64,000 nucleotides of DNA from Pohlia nutans (Eukaryota > Streptophyta > Bryopsida > Bryales > Mniaceae), in NCBI GenBank assembly GCA_022496805.1, contig CM040091.1:9910336-9974335 (forward strand), written 5' to 3'. Shown piece by piece: positions 11,282 through 23,189 of this stretch. Position numbers and translations under genes: made by a program. How positions within the stretch are numbered: the stretch's first letter is position 1; each line of letters starts with the position of its first letter. Below the pieces are notes generated by a model that saw only the letters and a list, made by a program, of their open reading frames with translations, searched no databases and was not told the origin of the DNA.

Positions 11282-14188
11282 TCATTTGAGTGCACGGCCT
11301 GGAATTGATATAGAAAGATATTCATGAAAGGGGCTCTGCCTTCTTGAATTCATGAGATCTTCTGCTTTTGCTTCCTCATCGTTTGCATGAACTATAGTTA
11401 AAATGTGGGCCAGAATTTTAACATCCTTCCCACCTCGCAAGGGGTCCTGCATCCAAAAACCAGGGTTGTTTCAAACAAACATAAACGACTTCAAAATTGG
11501 AATGCTGGACCAACTGGTAAAAATTTGACAGGGCATATATTATATCTAACACGACCACTGCTGTTGACATATATATTAACACAAAAACTGCTGTCGGAAA
11601 GTTAGACGTTGAGAAAGCATAGTTACACATTGGTATGCCTCTAAAGATTAATCCTAAAAGACACTGGAGAAACGAAAATATACAGACCTGCAGAAACAAG
11701 TCGGTGTGGGTCTTGTCTGGATAAATGATCGTGTTAACTCGTGCGCCCATGCAACCGCAAACGCCGCACTGTACACATCATAATTCATCAACTTACACTT
11801 GATTTCGATACTAGCAAAGTAAGCAAACTAGTACAGGGACCTAAATGTCCAAAAGATGAGTCAGTTGTCCATGTATAGTTCCAAACAAGTTATCACATTG
11901 CAAATCGATAGCAAATTATAACCATGACATGACTTCCAGGCTAGAAGAGAAAAAAACACCAGTACAACTTCACCGACTAATTGCCATGCCTAAAATACCT
12001 GGCTTCATGGGGAATTGAGTAATCTGCTGTTCCATGGTACAAATTAAAGTGATGGGAGGAAGCTTAGGGACAGCCTTGCTGAAATTAAGTTGGCGTCATC
12101 ACCATGTATTCTGGAGAATAAATTGGCAAGGAAGTTTCCCCTCCAACCATACTATATCCACACACGGTAACAGGAAAATTAGTAAGCATCTAGCAGAACC
12201 TGATCACTACAATTACCTAGAACTACAGATCCGAACCTGTCAATCTTAGTATTAATATCTACAGAAGGAGTTTCATCTCATCCAAGAATTTTCATTGACA
12301 ACCGCCCCAGTTAACATCAATAAAGTAAAATGGAGGCCAGTACCTTAAGAAAATCGACTTGTAAAGAACCCTCCTACGAAAATGATCCACAAGCTTTGCC
12401 AAGTTGTACCTGCGAAAGAAAAAAAAACTAAGAAACAATCTTTTTAACTACAAAGTCCTAAAGCTATTCCCTTCCAATTCTGGAAAACACCTTACACAGC
12501 TTTCAATCAGTGACCACCAGATACCAGTACATAAAGTCCTGAATAAGTGATAAATATTAGGATCAAATTCAGGACAATAGAGCTAAAAGTCGAAGAAAAA
12601 AAAAAACACTAAAAACTCAGGCTATCCAAAATCAAGGAAACTGACGTTCTTTCACAACTCAGGCAAAATCAGAACAACGAGGACATTATAGTTTAACCAA
12701 AAAACGACAATGCCAACCCCACGGGCTTGGGTTTAGTTTGAGAGAATCTTGCTCATAACTTCTGGGCAATGGCACGATTGGGGTTCCAAAAAGGAACGTC
12801 TCACTAAAACACTGTCATTTTGTGACTCATTCAACTTGTGCTAGAAATTACACATTCTCTATTTACATGAATTTGATGACAAATTCATGTGAAAGTTGTA
12901 ATACTCCATCCAAAATACTATTGAACCGGAAAATTTGAACAATTTTGATATTCCTTTTCATTATTTATTTGTCAAATCCAGAACTGTCTCACTTTCCTTT
13001 TTAGAGGCAAAAGGAACAATCCGGAATACCAATTTATAAAGAAATTGTTTGTAAACAAGGAAATTAGTTGAAACAATGTTTGAGCCATATGCATGATTAA
13101 TTTTAACTCTTAATTTGATGTATTACTATATTTCCTTATTTATGAGAACTTTCAAAAATCACATATTTTTACACCATTTAAAAGGGCTATGATTTCATAA
13201 CATCTTCCTCCTAAAACCATATGATATACTTAAATACAAACTTAATAAGGTGCATGCCTAGTTGTTTGAATTAAAACATCATACACATAGTCCTTTCACA
13301 ACTATAATGTGGAGAGCTGTTGAATATGTTAAATTAAGAAAAATTCAATTTTTGAATTTGACCTATATAGCACATGATTGCGGTGTACCAACATGCCTTT
13401 TATAACACCATGTAATTTTTAAATTTTTTCAACATTGTCTTCATTTCTGGAAGGACATTTTTCTAAAGTCCGGAGAGTCCGGGAAGTGATACCCTGATCG
13501 TGCCATTGTCTTTCTACACCATTGCACCAAATGGGGTTTTTGAAATGCCAAACCGAGCACCTTAGAGAGATCTATACTTCTTTAGAAAAGAGCTAAAGCA
13601 AATTAAACACAGAATCATGCTAAAAATGGAATTTAAAAGAGATTTTGGGTGCGGTATCAGGAAAGCATATGTCGTTTAAGGGTTAAGGCAACACACTTCA
13701 CACCTCTCCACATGGTATTACCAAAGTGGTACACCAATGCCGACTAAGTTACAGCCAAAGACAGTAAAGAACATGGAGGACAAGGAGAAATCCACTAATT
13801 AAAAACGAGCTTCAAAGCCTCTCTCAATGTATAGATGCAATCAGTTTACGGACATTAATTTGAAAACACAGATAACTATCCGTTCTTTTAAAGTGAATAC
13901 AACCGAAGGCAGTATGACGGTACAAAACATGACAAGGTGAATGTGCTATGTGCTGATTAAAAAGCTAGAAAGATAAGAGAAGTGAAAAAAATGGAAATTG
14001 GAACTTCATAATTCCGTAGTACATCAGAAAGGTGAAAGCAACTCACCCGCCTGAAATGAGCATGTATGCATGCATTCAATTGAGATGACCTCCAAGACAG
14101 CTTTGCTGGATCCTGTGTTATCTCTTTCTCTGCTTAATTGCATCAACAAGGCACAAGTTGCCAGAATGATGCGCTCCAGCAGATTGAC
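11282..14188 (-). pseudogene. ICME: Isoprenylcysteine alpha-carbonyl methylesterase-like (ICME) pseudogene, 5'-truncated and frameshifted
   Basis: The C-terminal half of a plant ICME-type alpha/beta-hydrolase on the minus strand, an enzyme that removes the methyl ester from prenylated protein C-termini. Exons follow normal splice sites: 14047-14188 (nucleophile elbow GQSAGAHHSGN), 12354-12419 (YNLAKLVDHF), 11999-12151 (YSPEYMV, then HGTADYSIPHEA), 11688-11768 (KTHTDLFLQ) and 11282-11446 (DPLRGGKDV to the stop). Reading needs several frame changes: after KQRKR (near 14120), a 4-bp TGCA duplication near 14070, near 12087, near 12041 and near 11750. The N-terminal half, including the oxyanion motif HGGAW-type region, is absent; the duplicated repeat starts about 115 bp beyond the first surviving exon. 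Family assignment is from recalled Arabidopsis ICME sequence. Clustered sequencing errors are an alternative for the indels but not for the missing 5' half. Confidence 0.82.
12693..13686. mobile_element. Long piggyBac-type MITE in an intron of the ICME pseudogene
   Basis: Starts TTAACCAAAAAACGACA and ends TGTCGTTTAAGGGTTAA, inverted terminal repeats beside TTAA. A second inverted pair lies inside: CAATGGCACGAT near 12765 and ATCGTGCCATTG near 13487. About 994 bp, with no coding capacity. It occupies most of the 1.6-kb intron between the exons at 14047 and 12419. Confidence 0.6.
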
Positions 14189-14497
14189 CTGCTAAGTAAA
14201 CCCTGCTCTACAATGCAAGATTCAAGAAAATTATATTCGGGACGAACTCTATCAATCTTGCAACACTCAGCGGAATATTTAACCAAATAAGAGCTTCAAG
14301 TACTTGTATGAAGCTCAAAATTGGGTAATATTGGACAATTATTCAAGGCTGCTCAGTGATCACACTTGCAACCGGAACAAATTAGGTGCTGCAGAAACAG
14401 TGTTGAGCAGGAGACGTCTCTGGAACTCAGGTAAGATTTTCGCCACATGAGCTTATTCTGTTCTCTTTCTGTTGCTGTAAAAATAACTTGCTGCAGT

Positions 14498-14827
14498 TTA
14501 ACCCCTAAACGTCCCAGCGTCCAGAAACTGTATCACGAAGAGATTAAGAGCCTTGCAACTTTCTCATATAACCTCGGATGACTTTCATCCAAGCCACCTT
14601 TCAAAGCTTATTAAATTCTCTACCAATTACAATAAATCTCTTGTGATGGAGAGTTGTTGATAATATTGGAGAGGCCTTCAACTACAAGTATGTCAAATTT
14701 GTTGGGTAGATTTTGTACTTGCAATGGTCCTCTCATGTACACCTCATGTACATCTGAGCCATGCTAATATCTATTTTTGAAGCTAGCATCTACTTCTGTT
14801 CAAACGGTTGGTACATTTAGGGGTTAA
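14498..14827. mobile_element. piggyBac-type MITE, family A copy 2
   Basis: Starts TTAACCCCTAAACGTCCCAG and ends GGTACATTTAGGGGTTAA; 330 bp. Paralogous by segmental duplication to 7922-8254. Confidence 0.85.
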
Positions 14828-15014
14828 TCCCAACAGGACCGAGAAGCCCAAATTGGGCTTTGTTGTTTTTTTTAACTGTTTTGAGTGGACTTCCTTTTGT
14901 TTAAACTTATTTGTTTCTTACCAACACATACAATGATCTTCACTGATTCCGATGATATATAATTGGTCTCATTTTTCACAATATGGTCAATTGAATTTGG
15001 TCCTTTAGGGGTTC
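14824..15014. mobile_element. piggyBac-type MITE, family C copy (decayed right end)
   Basis: Shares its left TTAA with the preceding family A element and ends TCCTTTAGGGGTTCA, so its right TTAA has mutated. Counterpart of 8251-8463. Confidence 0.6.
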
Positions 15015-15990
15015 AGATCCTATGTGAGACACTAGGGGAGAGAAAGTTTTGAGCCAAGACCAAAGAAATAGTACACCAATTTTTTTGAATTTGACTCTAT
15101 TCCTGGGCCTTCAAACTTCATTCTTTGCCCAATTTTTGCGTTGGGCTTGGCCTGTGTTTCAAGTGCTGTTATTAATAAGTCTATAAGTAAGCTATCATTG
15201 ATGCTAGCTCAGATTGATATTCTATGTTATGAGCTCTGTTGTGTGATCCACCACCATTTGGACAGAGAATTATTCCAGTTACAAACTGAGGGATTCTTTC
15301 TTTATCAAAAACTGTGAATGTATTGAAAGCTCGATCTCTCACTGGAGAATGAACACTATTTGCATTCCGGTGCAGAATTGTGGAACATTCCAGCGTCCAG
15401 ATCCTTGATTTTTTAATCCCCAAGTGATCAACTGACCATTTTATGATGGTTGCCCTACTAGGAGCATAGTTTTTGGACCGGAAAGTAAAATAAAAAAAAT
15501 CTCCCAAAATTGTGGAATATGTAGCATGTGAATTTCCGAGGGGCCATTACACACTACTGGAATGGGTGTGGAATGGATGTTTTGGACCTGATGTATAAAT
15601 AAAAGTTGTACATTATGAACTTTAGATTCTATCCATATACTTAAATATATTATTGCTATCACCAATGTTTCTGTATAAAATTTGATACTTAAAATTCAAA
15701 ATTCTTTTGTAATTGGATTACAAATAAGATATTGAAAATCCGTGGATGAATCTTGTTGTGATTGGTTGAATGTAATACTCTAAGTGTAGTGGTTTTTGGA
15801 GATCTTTTGGTTGCTTAATTATGTGAGCTGGCTTTTTTAAGAGTACTTTTACATTGAAATCTTCGAAATTTTGGGTGAATCACTACAACATGAAATGAGG
15901 CATAAAATTTTCACAAAAACATCTCCTTTCTAATTGGATCACAATGCATGAAGCTAACTTTTCTTAAAATATATAGTAAAAAATCCAATA

Positions 15991-18396
15991 TGCAAAAAGT
16001 GCATGATTGATGAGAAAACTGTGATTGTTTCTATATATTGTCATTAATATGGATGCTAGTCCTTCAGGGGTTAAATGTGAAGAACAAAGTTTAACTATCC
16101 CTTCTATATCTCTCAATTCTACTTTGAAAAATTTTGTTGTGTGTTTTGTCTTGATCATGAGTAGCAATCTTTTCGTCCAACATTAACTCCTCGAGTTGGT
16201 TATGGAGTGTTGGCAAAAGCTTCTTCAATTGTAATCTTGGCCAAAAACATGGTTTTTTATTTAACACTAAATTGTTATAAACAATGTTGAAAAGAGTATT
16301 GAAAGCGACCATTTATTTCAATAGTGTGAAGGTGCTAAAAATTATGGTAGAGAAGGTGTTGATTCATCATGTAAAAATGTGATTTTTCCAATCCATCCAT
16401 CATACAAAACAGTCTTTTGTCTTGGAAGAAAGTCCCAACTAGGTTACAAAATTCTTTGTAAAATGTCCAAGGGCTTGAAATGAAGAGAATTGTGCCAAAT
16501 AGATATTACTATAGAAGAAATATTAGTCTAATATAGTCCCCTCCACAAAATTCCCTACAATCATTGTAGAACAATTCCACTACATTTCAACATGCCACAA
16601 TTCATTGTTAGTTAGTTGCAGCCCACTTCATGGGCTCTCACATCATTCAACTAACCCCAACATTGAAGACAACACCCTTAGTTTTTTTAGTAGCTTACAG
16701 TTTATTACCCAGTGGCTAATGATTTGGTTGACAAGGAGAGTCCACCACTATTTTCAAGCTACCATAGTAGCCAAAGTTAAAAAATTGAGTTCGGTTTCAA
16801 CTTATTTCTTCGACAGTGGAATTTTGGCATTCAATTATTCTCTCAAATTGCTAACTTTGTCAACCACATTATTCATTTAAACCTTTAGTGCCTAGGTAAC
16901 CACTAAGTGGTCACTAGATCACTAGAAAATGAAATGTTGGAAAATTTGTGAACCATCTCAGTCCGGTGTGTGAAGTTCAAATGTGTAACTTTCGATCTTG
17001 CCCATGATGTAAAAAGAAAATATAGAATCGGACTTCCTTAGCTATCCAAATACCTATGTACAAAACACCAAAATACAGCAAATACTTACAAATACAACAC
17101 ACGTACTATGTGGTATTTCTTGTGTATGCAAGTTTGTTATCTTGTATTTTTTGTGGATTGTGTTCTCTTATTCGTATTCCATTAGCGTATTTAGTCTGAT
17201 CTTGATTAATGTACCAGCTCCTTTTTTATTTGAACGTATAAATTTTATCCTAAACCGTACATGGATAAGTCACTAATAAAATTCACAATAATTATGTATG
17301 AGTCCGTTCTTGACATGAAAGATTGCAATGGAGAGGTGTTGACATAGGTCATTGCTAACATCTTCACTTTTATTTTTGAAAATTTAACCCAAATTTTATT
17401 TAACCTTGAAGTCACACACCCACTAAAATCTCATTTTTGAGTGTGCATTATACAGTTCAGAGATATACTATAATCTTCCATTCCAACGGTCCGATCTTAC
17501 CAAGATTTAACCGAGACTTGTTTCATTAAGCTATGCTTACATTCATACGGGTGGATACTATTAATAGTATTCCTAATTTCAACAAAGACAGTTTTAAAGA
17601 AACATCACCCAAAAAACGGTGGTTCTGGAGAAACCACTCTGAGCGCTAAAGGGTTAAGAACTAGGGTTGGATAACCTATTACCACCACCTCCCCCAATTA
17701 TGACATGTACAACTTTCTTGGAGCCACCACAATTGAGACCCAAAACCACCAATTTCACTATTCAAGTAGACCAATGGCATGCCAAGAATTGCGAAGAAAT
17801 AGATCGTGGTTTTGGGTTAGCTTATGAGCAGATTTAGGAACAACAAAGTGTGAACTTAGGAAATTGGTATGTGATGTATGGGTAAAAGGTTACTTTCCAC
17901 TTTGGAATTTTGTATAAAATTGACAAATGCGAATTAGATGTTGCAAATTTTTGCAATCCTCATCAAAACCTATTTCGAATGCAGTCATATTTTTTTTGGG
18001 AATTTAGCACTGCCAAAAATAGGCCAGGTTGCTTAAGTTGGTGGTAATAGGTTATCCAACCTTAGTTCTTATGATCGGTTGGAGAAGATGGTAAGCCTCC
18101 CTAGTTTGCAATCCTTCTCTGAATATACTTTGTCATACCCTATGTCACTCTTCTAATGCTTGATAAAACTTGACATTAAACAAACCTAAAGTGCACAACT
18201 TGATATTTTATCATAATCTAAAAATAAAAGGTAATTGAATCACAATGCCTACAAAAAGATATTGATTATATTTCGCAAAACTCCTAAGCGTACCAGGGTG
18301 TTTTTCGAATTGACAATTCTCCTAAATTTGATTACAAACAAAATTTTAATATTTTTTGGCTAAAATTTGTTGGAATGAGATTGAAATGAGATACTC
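15991..18396. other. Gene-free repeat-rich stretch
   Basis: No exon with splice context was found on either strand. A solo piggyBac-type end (CAGGGGTTAA) lies at 16065-16074 and another (CTAAAGGGTTAA) at 17646-17657. A separate inverted-repeat element lies at 17656-18070. Confidence 0.5.
17656..18070. mobile_element. Inverted-repeat MITE of unknown superfamily
   Basis: The 31-bp left end begins AAGAACTAGGGTTGGATAAC. It is inverted at 18040-18070, ending AACCTTAGTTCTT, with only a few mismatches. The 415-bp body is non-coding. I could not identify a target duplication. Confidence 0.7.
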
Positions 18397-18933
18397 TTAA
18401 CCCCTAAAAGCTCGAGGGGTATTGAACAAAACAAAAATGTGTTATAATACATGCCTTCCATATGTTCGATGAAGTTTGGTTCAATAGACAAAATGTAGGG
18501 CATTATCTCTACAAATTATCCGTACAGTCAAACTTCCAAAAATAATTTTATATCTTTTTTTAATGAATTTAAAAGCATTAATCTTTAAAAATTTGTAGAA
18601 ATTCTAATTTTCACTTTTAGAGTTTAAAATTTAGCATGATTGGTTAAATTTGATTTATCTATTGTAAAATTCCAAAAAGCCAAAGAAATGATAGATGGAA
18701 CATCATTACTTCCCCCAAATAGCAAATTTTGTAACACTAAGACAATGTTGAAGTGATTCACTTTGAAAATTTCTCTCGGGTGGAGATTAACTCGGATTGA
18801 CATAATTCAAATGAGGTTGGAAAGTAGACTTGATGTAGTATTTAAAAAAATAAAAAAAACTTTTTAAATTCTAGGCAGTACGTTAGATTCGGGCATCGAC
18901 CAAAAAATGGTTGTCTGGGCGTTTAGGAGTTAA
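18397..18933. mobile_element. piggyBac-type MITE, family E copy 2
   Basis: Starts TTAACCCCTAAAAGCTCG and ends GGGCGTTTAGGAGTTAA; 537 bp. Homologous to 9383-9931 throughout (for example ATTATCCGTAC-GGTCAAACTT-like blocks) but diverged, so it is an older insertion. Confidence 0.75.
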
Positions 18934-19789
18934 ACGTAGTGATTCTTTGAATTTTTTTTGTTCATTTGATCTATGACCTCATTTTTGTAAGGTCACTTTT
19001 GAACAACAGCCAATGCAATTTTGGCTTAGTCAACGACTTGACATACTTCTACATTTGTAATTTAAAAAAAATACGTACTCAAGTATGACTAAATCCAACC
19101 ATCGAATATGACAACAACTTGGTGACGTATATCCAAAAAATTGAATACCTTTCACTCAATCATTGATAAGAACATAAGGTGGATTTAAATATGTTAATCG
19201 TTCAGAAACTAAACGTTGTCACGTTTAGGGATTAAGGCTTGAGACTCATGCTTTGAAAATTAAGAAAATACAATTTGAAATTTCTACAAGGCACCTATAT
19301 TTTGGGAGTCAAAAATCACTTATTTTGGGAGTCCAAAATCACTTAAATTAGATTTGAAAGCAAACAATAGAGTTGCATAAATATAAATCATGAATTATGA
19401 TATGTACTAATACATAAATTGTTGTACTCTATAGTATAATATGTTGTACTCTTAAAGAAAAGTGTGTGGATTTATTTTTTTAAGTCATTTTTTTTACAAT
19501 TTAAAAAGAAATAATCAAATTTGGCATGAGAGCCGGATGAGAGCCGGATGATAGGAGGATGACAGGTGGATGAGAGACGGATGAAAGCCGGATGACGTCC
19601 CGTTCACACTGCGACACAGGGACGGATTCGACGAGGCTTTGGAACACACGCTCTTCGCCCTCACGGCATTTCTCTGCTTTGCTCGTCACAAGCGTTGTCG
19701 TTGATTCCACAGCTCTCCAACCATTCTCACCAACCCAGTTTGTGATTTCTCGCCCATTCATTCGCGTTGCATTGATCAGAATTCTTCCA
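18934..19789. other. Intergenic region upstream of the enoyl-ACP reductase gene
   Basis: AT-rich up to about 19520, with a solo piggyBac-type end (GTTTAGGGATTAA) near 19223-19235. A short GATGAGAGCCG-like repeat occupies about 19526-19597. The GC-richer stretch 19590-19789 is probably the 5' UTR; its open frame upstream of 19790 does not resemble enoyl reductase. Confidence 0.5.
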
Positions 19790-22700
19790 ATGGCCACCAT
19801 GTCGATGCGCGCTCTGGCAGTGGCAAACGCCGTGTCGTCGCCGGCCACCTCGTGTTCCAATGTGCACAGAAGACTGGGCAGCCGCGCCTCAATGGTGTCG
19901 GACATGCCTCGCGGACTGAGGGGACTGGACATGGCAGCGGCCATTGCCCCTGCAACCACGCAGCAAACGCCCCGGACTAACAAGCTATCGAGACACACAG
20001 GCGTGCGCGCTATGGCGTCTTCCAATGGCGCCTCGGTGCCCGCCGGGCTCCCCATCGATCTTCGAGGTCTGTGCCAACACGATCACCCTGTTGTTCCATT
20101 TCATGGTGTCTTTGGGATTGGAGGTGACGTCAATTTCGATGCTGTGTAGGCAAGAGAGCCTTCATCGCCGGCGTGGCCGATGACCAAGGTTTTGGGTGGG
20201 CCATTGCCAAAGCGCTGGCAGCTGCGGGAGCTGAAATCCTCGTGGGAACGTGGGTGCCTGTATGTGACCTTCCGCGCCTTGCACTGAATTTCATTCTTGT
20301 TTCGTGTTGGGGGTTTAGGGCTATTTGATCGATTGTCTGTGGTGTATGCAGGCCCTGAATATCTTCGAGAGCAGTCTGAGGAGGGGCAAATTCGACGAGT
20401 CTCGGCAGTGAGTGATTGTGCTTGAATGATGTTGTATGTTTGGGTGGCATTAGGGGTTTAGGGGAGGAATATCTGTAAACCCGCAGATGAATGGTTCGAT
20501 GATGCGAACGTGGATTGCTTGTGCAGGCTGGCCAACGGAGGACTCCTGGAGATCGCGAAAGTGTATCCTCTGGATGCTGTTTTTGACACTCCGGAAGACG
20601 TGCCTGAGGATGTAAGTGGATCTCTCTCTCTAGTGTGCGTTGATAGCATTTTTGGTCGTGGTGTTTGTGAGTTGCTGAACTTGGTACTTGGATGCACTCA
20701 TGAGTTTTAGGTTTTGTGAAGAGCGATCCTTGTTTACGTGTTACTGCCCAACCCCCTTCACAGCATACCTCGCTCTCTTGTTTCCAGCACGTAGGTCATG
20801 TGACTGAAATGTTGATCGTTCGATTATTGTATCCACTATGGCAGGACGTTCGTTCGTCTTTTGACTGAGTTTCACTAATGAGCTTGGGTGATTGATTTTT
20901 GTGTAGATTAAGAACAACAAGAGATATGCTGGTTCATCCGCATGGACCGTGCAGGTAAAATAATCGTTCCCTCTTTGCCTTTTTGATCTTCGTCTGGTAT
21001 GCAACAACTGAAAGCCATTCTTCTTATGTCTATATCTTTGTAGGCGTTCCTTATTCACGTTTCTCTGTATCTATGAAAGTTTCTGCAGTCCCTGCAAGTG
21101 TGTCACGAACTCGGGTCGATCGAGAAGTCACAGCATGTACACTGGTGATTGATACGATGTTGTGCTTGACATTGTGCAGGAATGTGCCGAAGCCGTGAAG
21201 GCCGACTTTGGCAGCATCGACATCCTGGTGCACTCACTCGCGAATGGACCTGAAGTAAGGATTCCAACCACGGAGAATGGTCGTGGTGGTTTTGTTTCTC
21301 TTTAGAATTCTCAACTTAAAGTCCATTGAACTTTTTGGTAGAGTTATTGACCTGGTGTGATAAGTGAAATGGATGGAGAAAACGGGCTGAATTTGTAGTG
21401 TACGACTGTCCCCAGGTAACAAAGCCGCTGATGGAGACGACACGGAAGGGTTACTTGGCAGCAGTGTCAGCTTCCACATACTCCTACGTCTCGCTGTTGA
21501 AGTACTTTGCTCCCCTGATGAACCCAGGTACAAATCGAGTGCACAAGGCATTTGTGCAATGTTGTCAAGTGAGGCAGTTGAGACTCATATCCACTTTTAA
21601 GTCCAGGGTGACCTTGGTGTTTTGATTGTTATGTATGACGTAGGCTATTTGCCGCAGTCATGCTAGAATGTCGTGTGGCTGAACATGATGTGCTGAAGTA
21701 ATGCAGAGGGAAAATATAGCAGTGGACATGATAGCAGGTTGACCTAGCATGGTGATTGATTTAGCTCGGATGATATTGAATGGCTGCAGGTGGTTCTTCT
21801 CTTTCTCTCACGTACTTGGCATCTGAGAAGATCATCCCTGGGTAAGACTCGGAGAGACTCAGACGCATGCACGTATGTTTTGCGCCCATTAGGTTCACGA
21901 TGAAATACTTTCGATTCGTATGTTGAATTTTTCGAAGATGTGGATTCTTTGTTCAAAGAGAGTGTGTTGTTGAGTTCTGAACATCAAGTCATTTCTACTG
22001 CCTGAGCTGTCACTGCTTAGTGATCTCAATCGATTGTACTGCTTTTTTGCGTGTTGGTATTTTCCATTCGTAGTAGTTTTATCGTCTATGTTTCAACATT
22101 TTTCTAGCAAAGCACAGAAACGTTTTGGGAGCCATTTAAGGATTACTTTGTTCTCTCTCTATTTATATCTTCCCACAACTTCATGCGAATACGATGACTG
22201 AAAGATGAAGTTGTGTGGGTACATGACAGATATGGGGGTGGGATGAGCTCTGCCAAAGCCGCACTTGAGAGTGACACACGTGTAAGTTACTGCTCTTTAG
22301 AAGGATCGCGTGTGTGGAGAATCTCACCAAAGATTGCTTTGAGTACATGACAAGATGTAGGAGTCAACCTTGGTCTCTTCTTTTAGCCAAGAATCACGCT
22401 TAGTCAACATTTTATTTCATGTCTTTGCTGAGTTGGTTTGGTATTTGAGGATCAAGCTGATTTTTTGGCTTCCTTTCAGGTTCTGGCATTTGAGGTGGGC
22501 CGGAAGTATGGCATTCGAGTGAACACCATTTCAGCAGGTAAGGCAACTTATAGAACCTTATTATTGGTATACCATGACTGTTAACTCTTCTCAGTCAGTG
22601 ACTATTCTGTAGGGTGTAGGACATACTGTGTGAAGCGAGTTTCAGGTGCTAAGCATACATGTTATGCTAGATTGTTAGATGTAGATATATGTACTAGAAG

Positions 22701-23189
22701 CTAATTGAAACCATAATTAGGTGTTAAAAGCCATACTTAGGTGTTCTGCATCATTGTAATACAGGTCCTTTGAGAAGCAGAGCAGCCAAGGCTATCGGTT
22801 TTATCGACGACATGATTAACTACTCCACTGCCAATGCTCCTTTGCAAAAGGAGCTAGAAGCGGGTAAGCTGGACATGCCTTACATGCTACCAATTCCTTT
22901 ACAACTTTATCAGAGCAATGCAAGCTTATGAATGACATTTGTGGAATCTTAATGCTTTGACCCTGAAACTCCTTTCTTACAGTCTAATTCTGATTTTCAA
23001 TTTTGTTGTGTATGTGCAGATGATGTGGGACACACAGCTGCATTCTTGGCATCACCTCTGGCTAGTGCTATTACAGGGTCGTTGATTTATGTGGACAATG
23101 GACTACATTCAATGGGGTTGGCAGTCGACAGTCCAACGGTTTCTAAGGCAGCTGCCCCAGCTCCTGAGAAGACGAATGTTGCGGCTTGA
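19790..23189 (+). CDS. MOD1: Plastid enoyl-[acyl-carrier-protein] reductase (NADH), FabI type
   Basis: Catalyses the last reduction of each fatty-acid elongation cycle, trans-2-enoyl-ACP to acyl-ACP, in the plastid type II fatty-acid synthase. Twelve exons: 19790-20066, 20150-20259, 20352-20407, 20527-20611, 20907-20954, 21180-21254, 21416-21527, 21790-21841, 22230-22281, 22480-22537, 22765-22863, 23020-23189. All junctions are GT-AG and keep frame, giving 397 residues (Arabidopsis MOD1 about 390). About 80 N-terminal residues are Ser/Ala/Arg-rich, as in a transit peptide, before the conserved GLPIDLRG. Then come the nucleotide-binding start [46 protein letters not shown], the plant-type catalytic region [23 protein letters not shown] with the active-site Lys, and the C-terminal [16 protein letters not shown]. 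The ATG at 19790 starts the transit peptide; an upstream in-frame extension to 19592 is probably UTR. Confidence 0.95.

Larger units (their letters stand above)
14304..15990. repeat. Large duplicated segment, copy 2
   Basis: Second copy of 7726-10090, same orientation, lacking MITE E1 and the internal tandem duplication. The single TTAA at 15815-15818 is the empty site for E1. Together the two copies bracket the ICME pseudogene and sit just beyond its truncated 5' end. Confidence 0.85.

Noticed and set aside
19592..19789. Extended N-terminus of enoyl-ACP reductase
   Set aside because: The 66 extra codons add a second Ser/Thr-rich stretch with no similarity to plant enoyl reductases. ATG 19790 gives a normal-length transit peptide.
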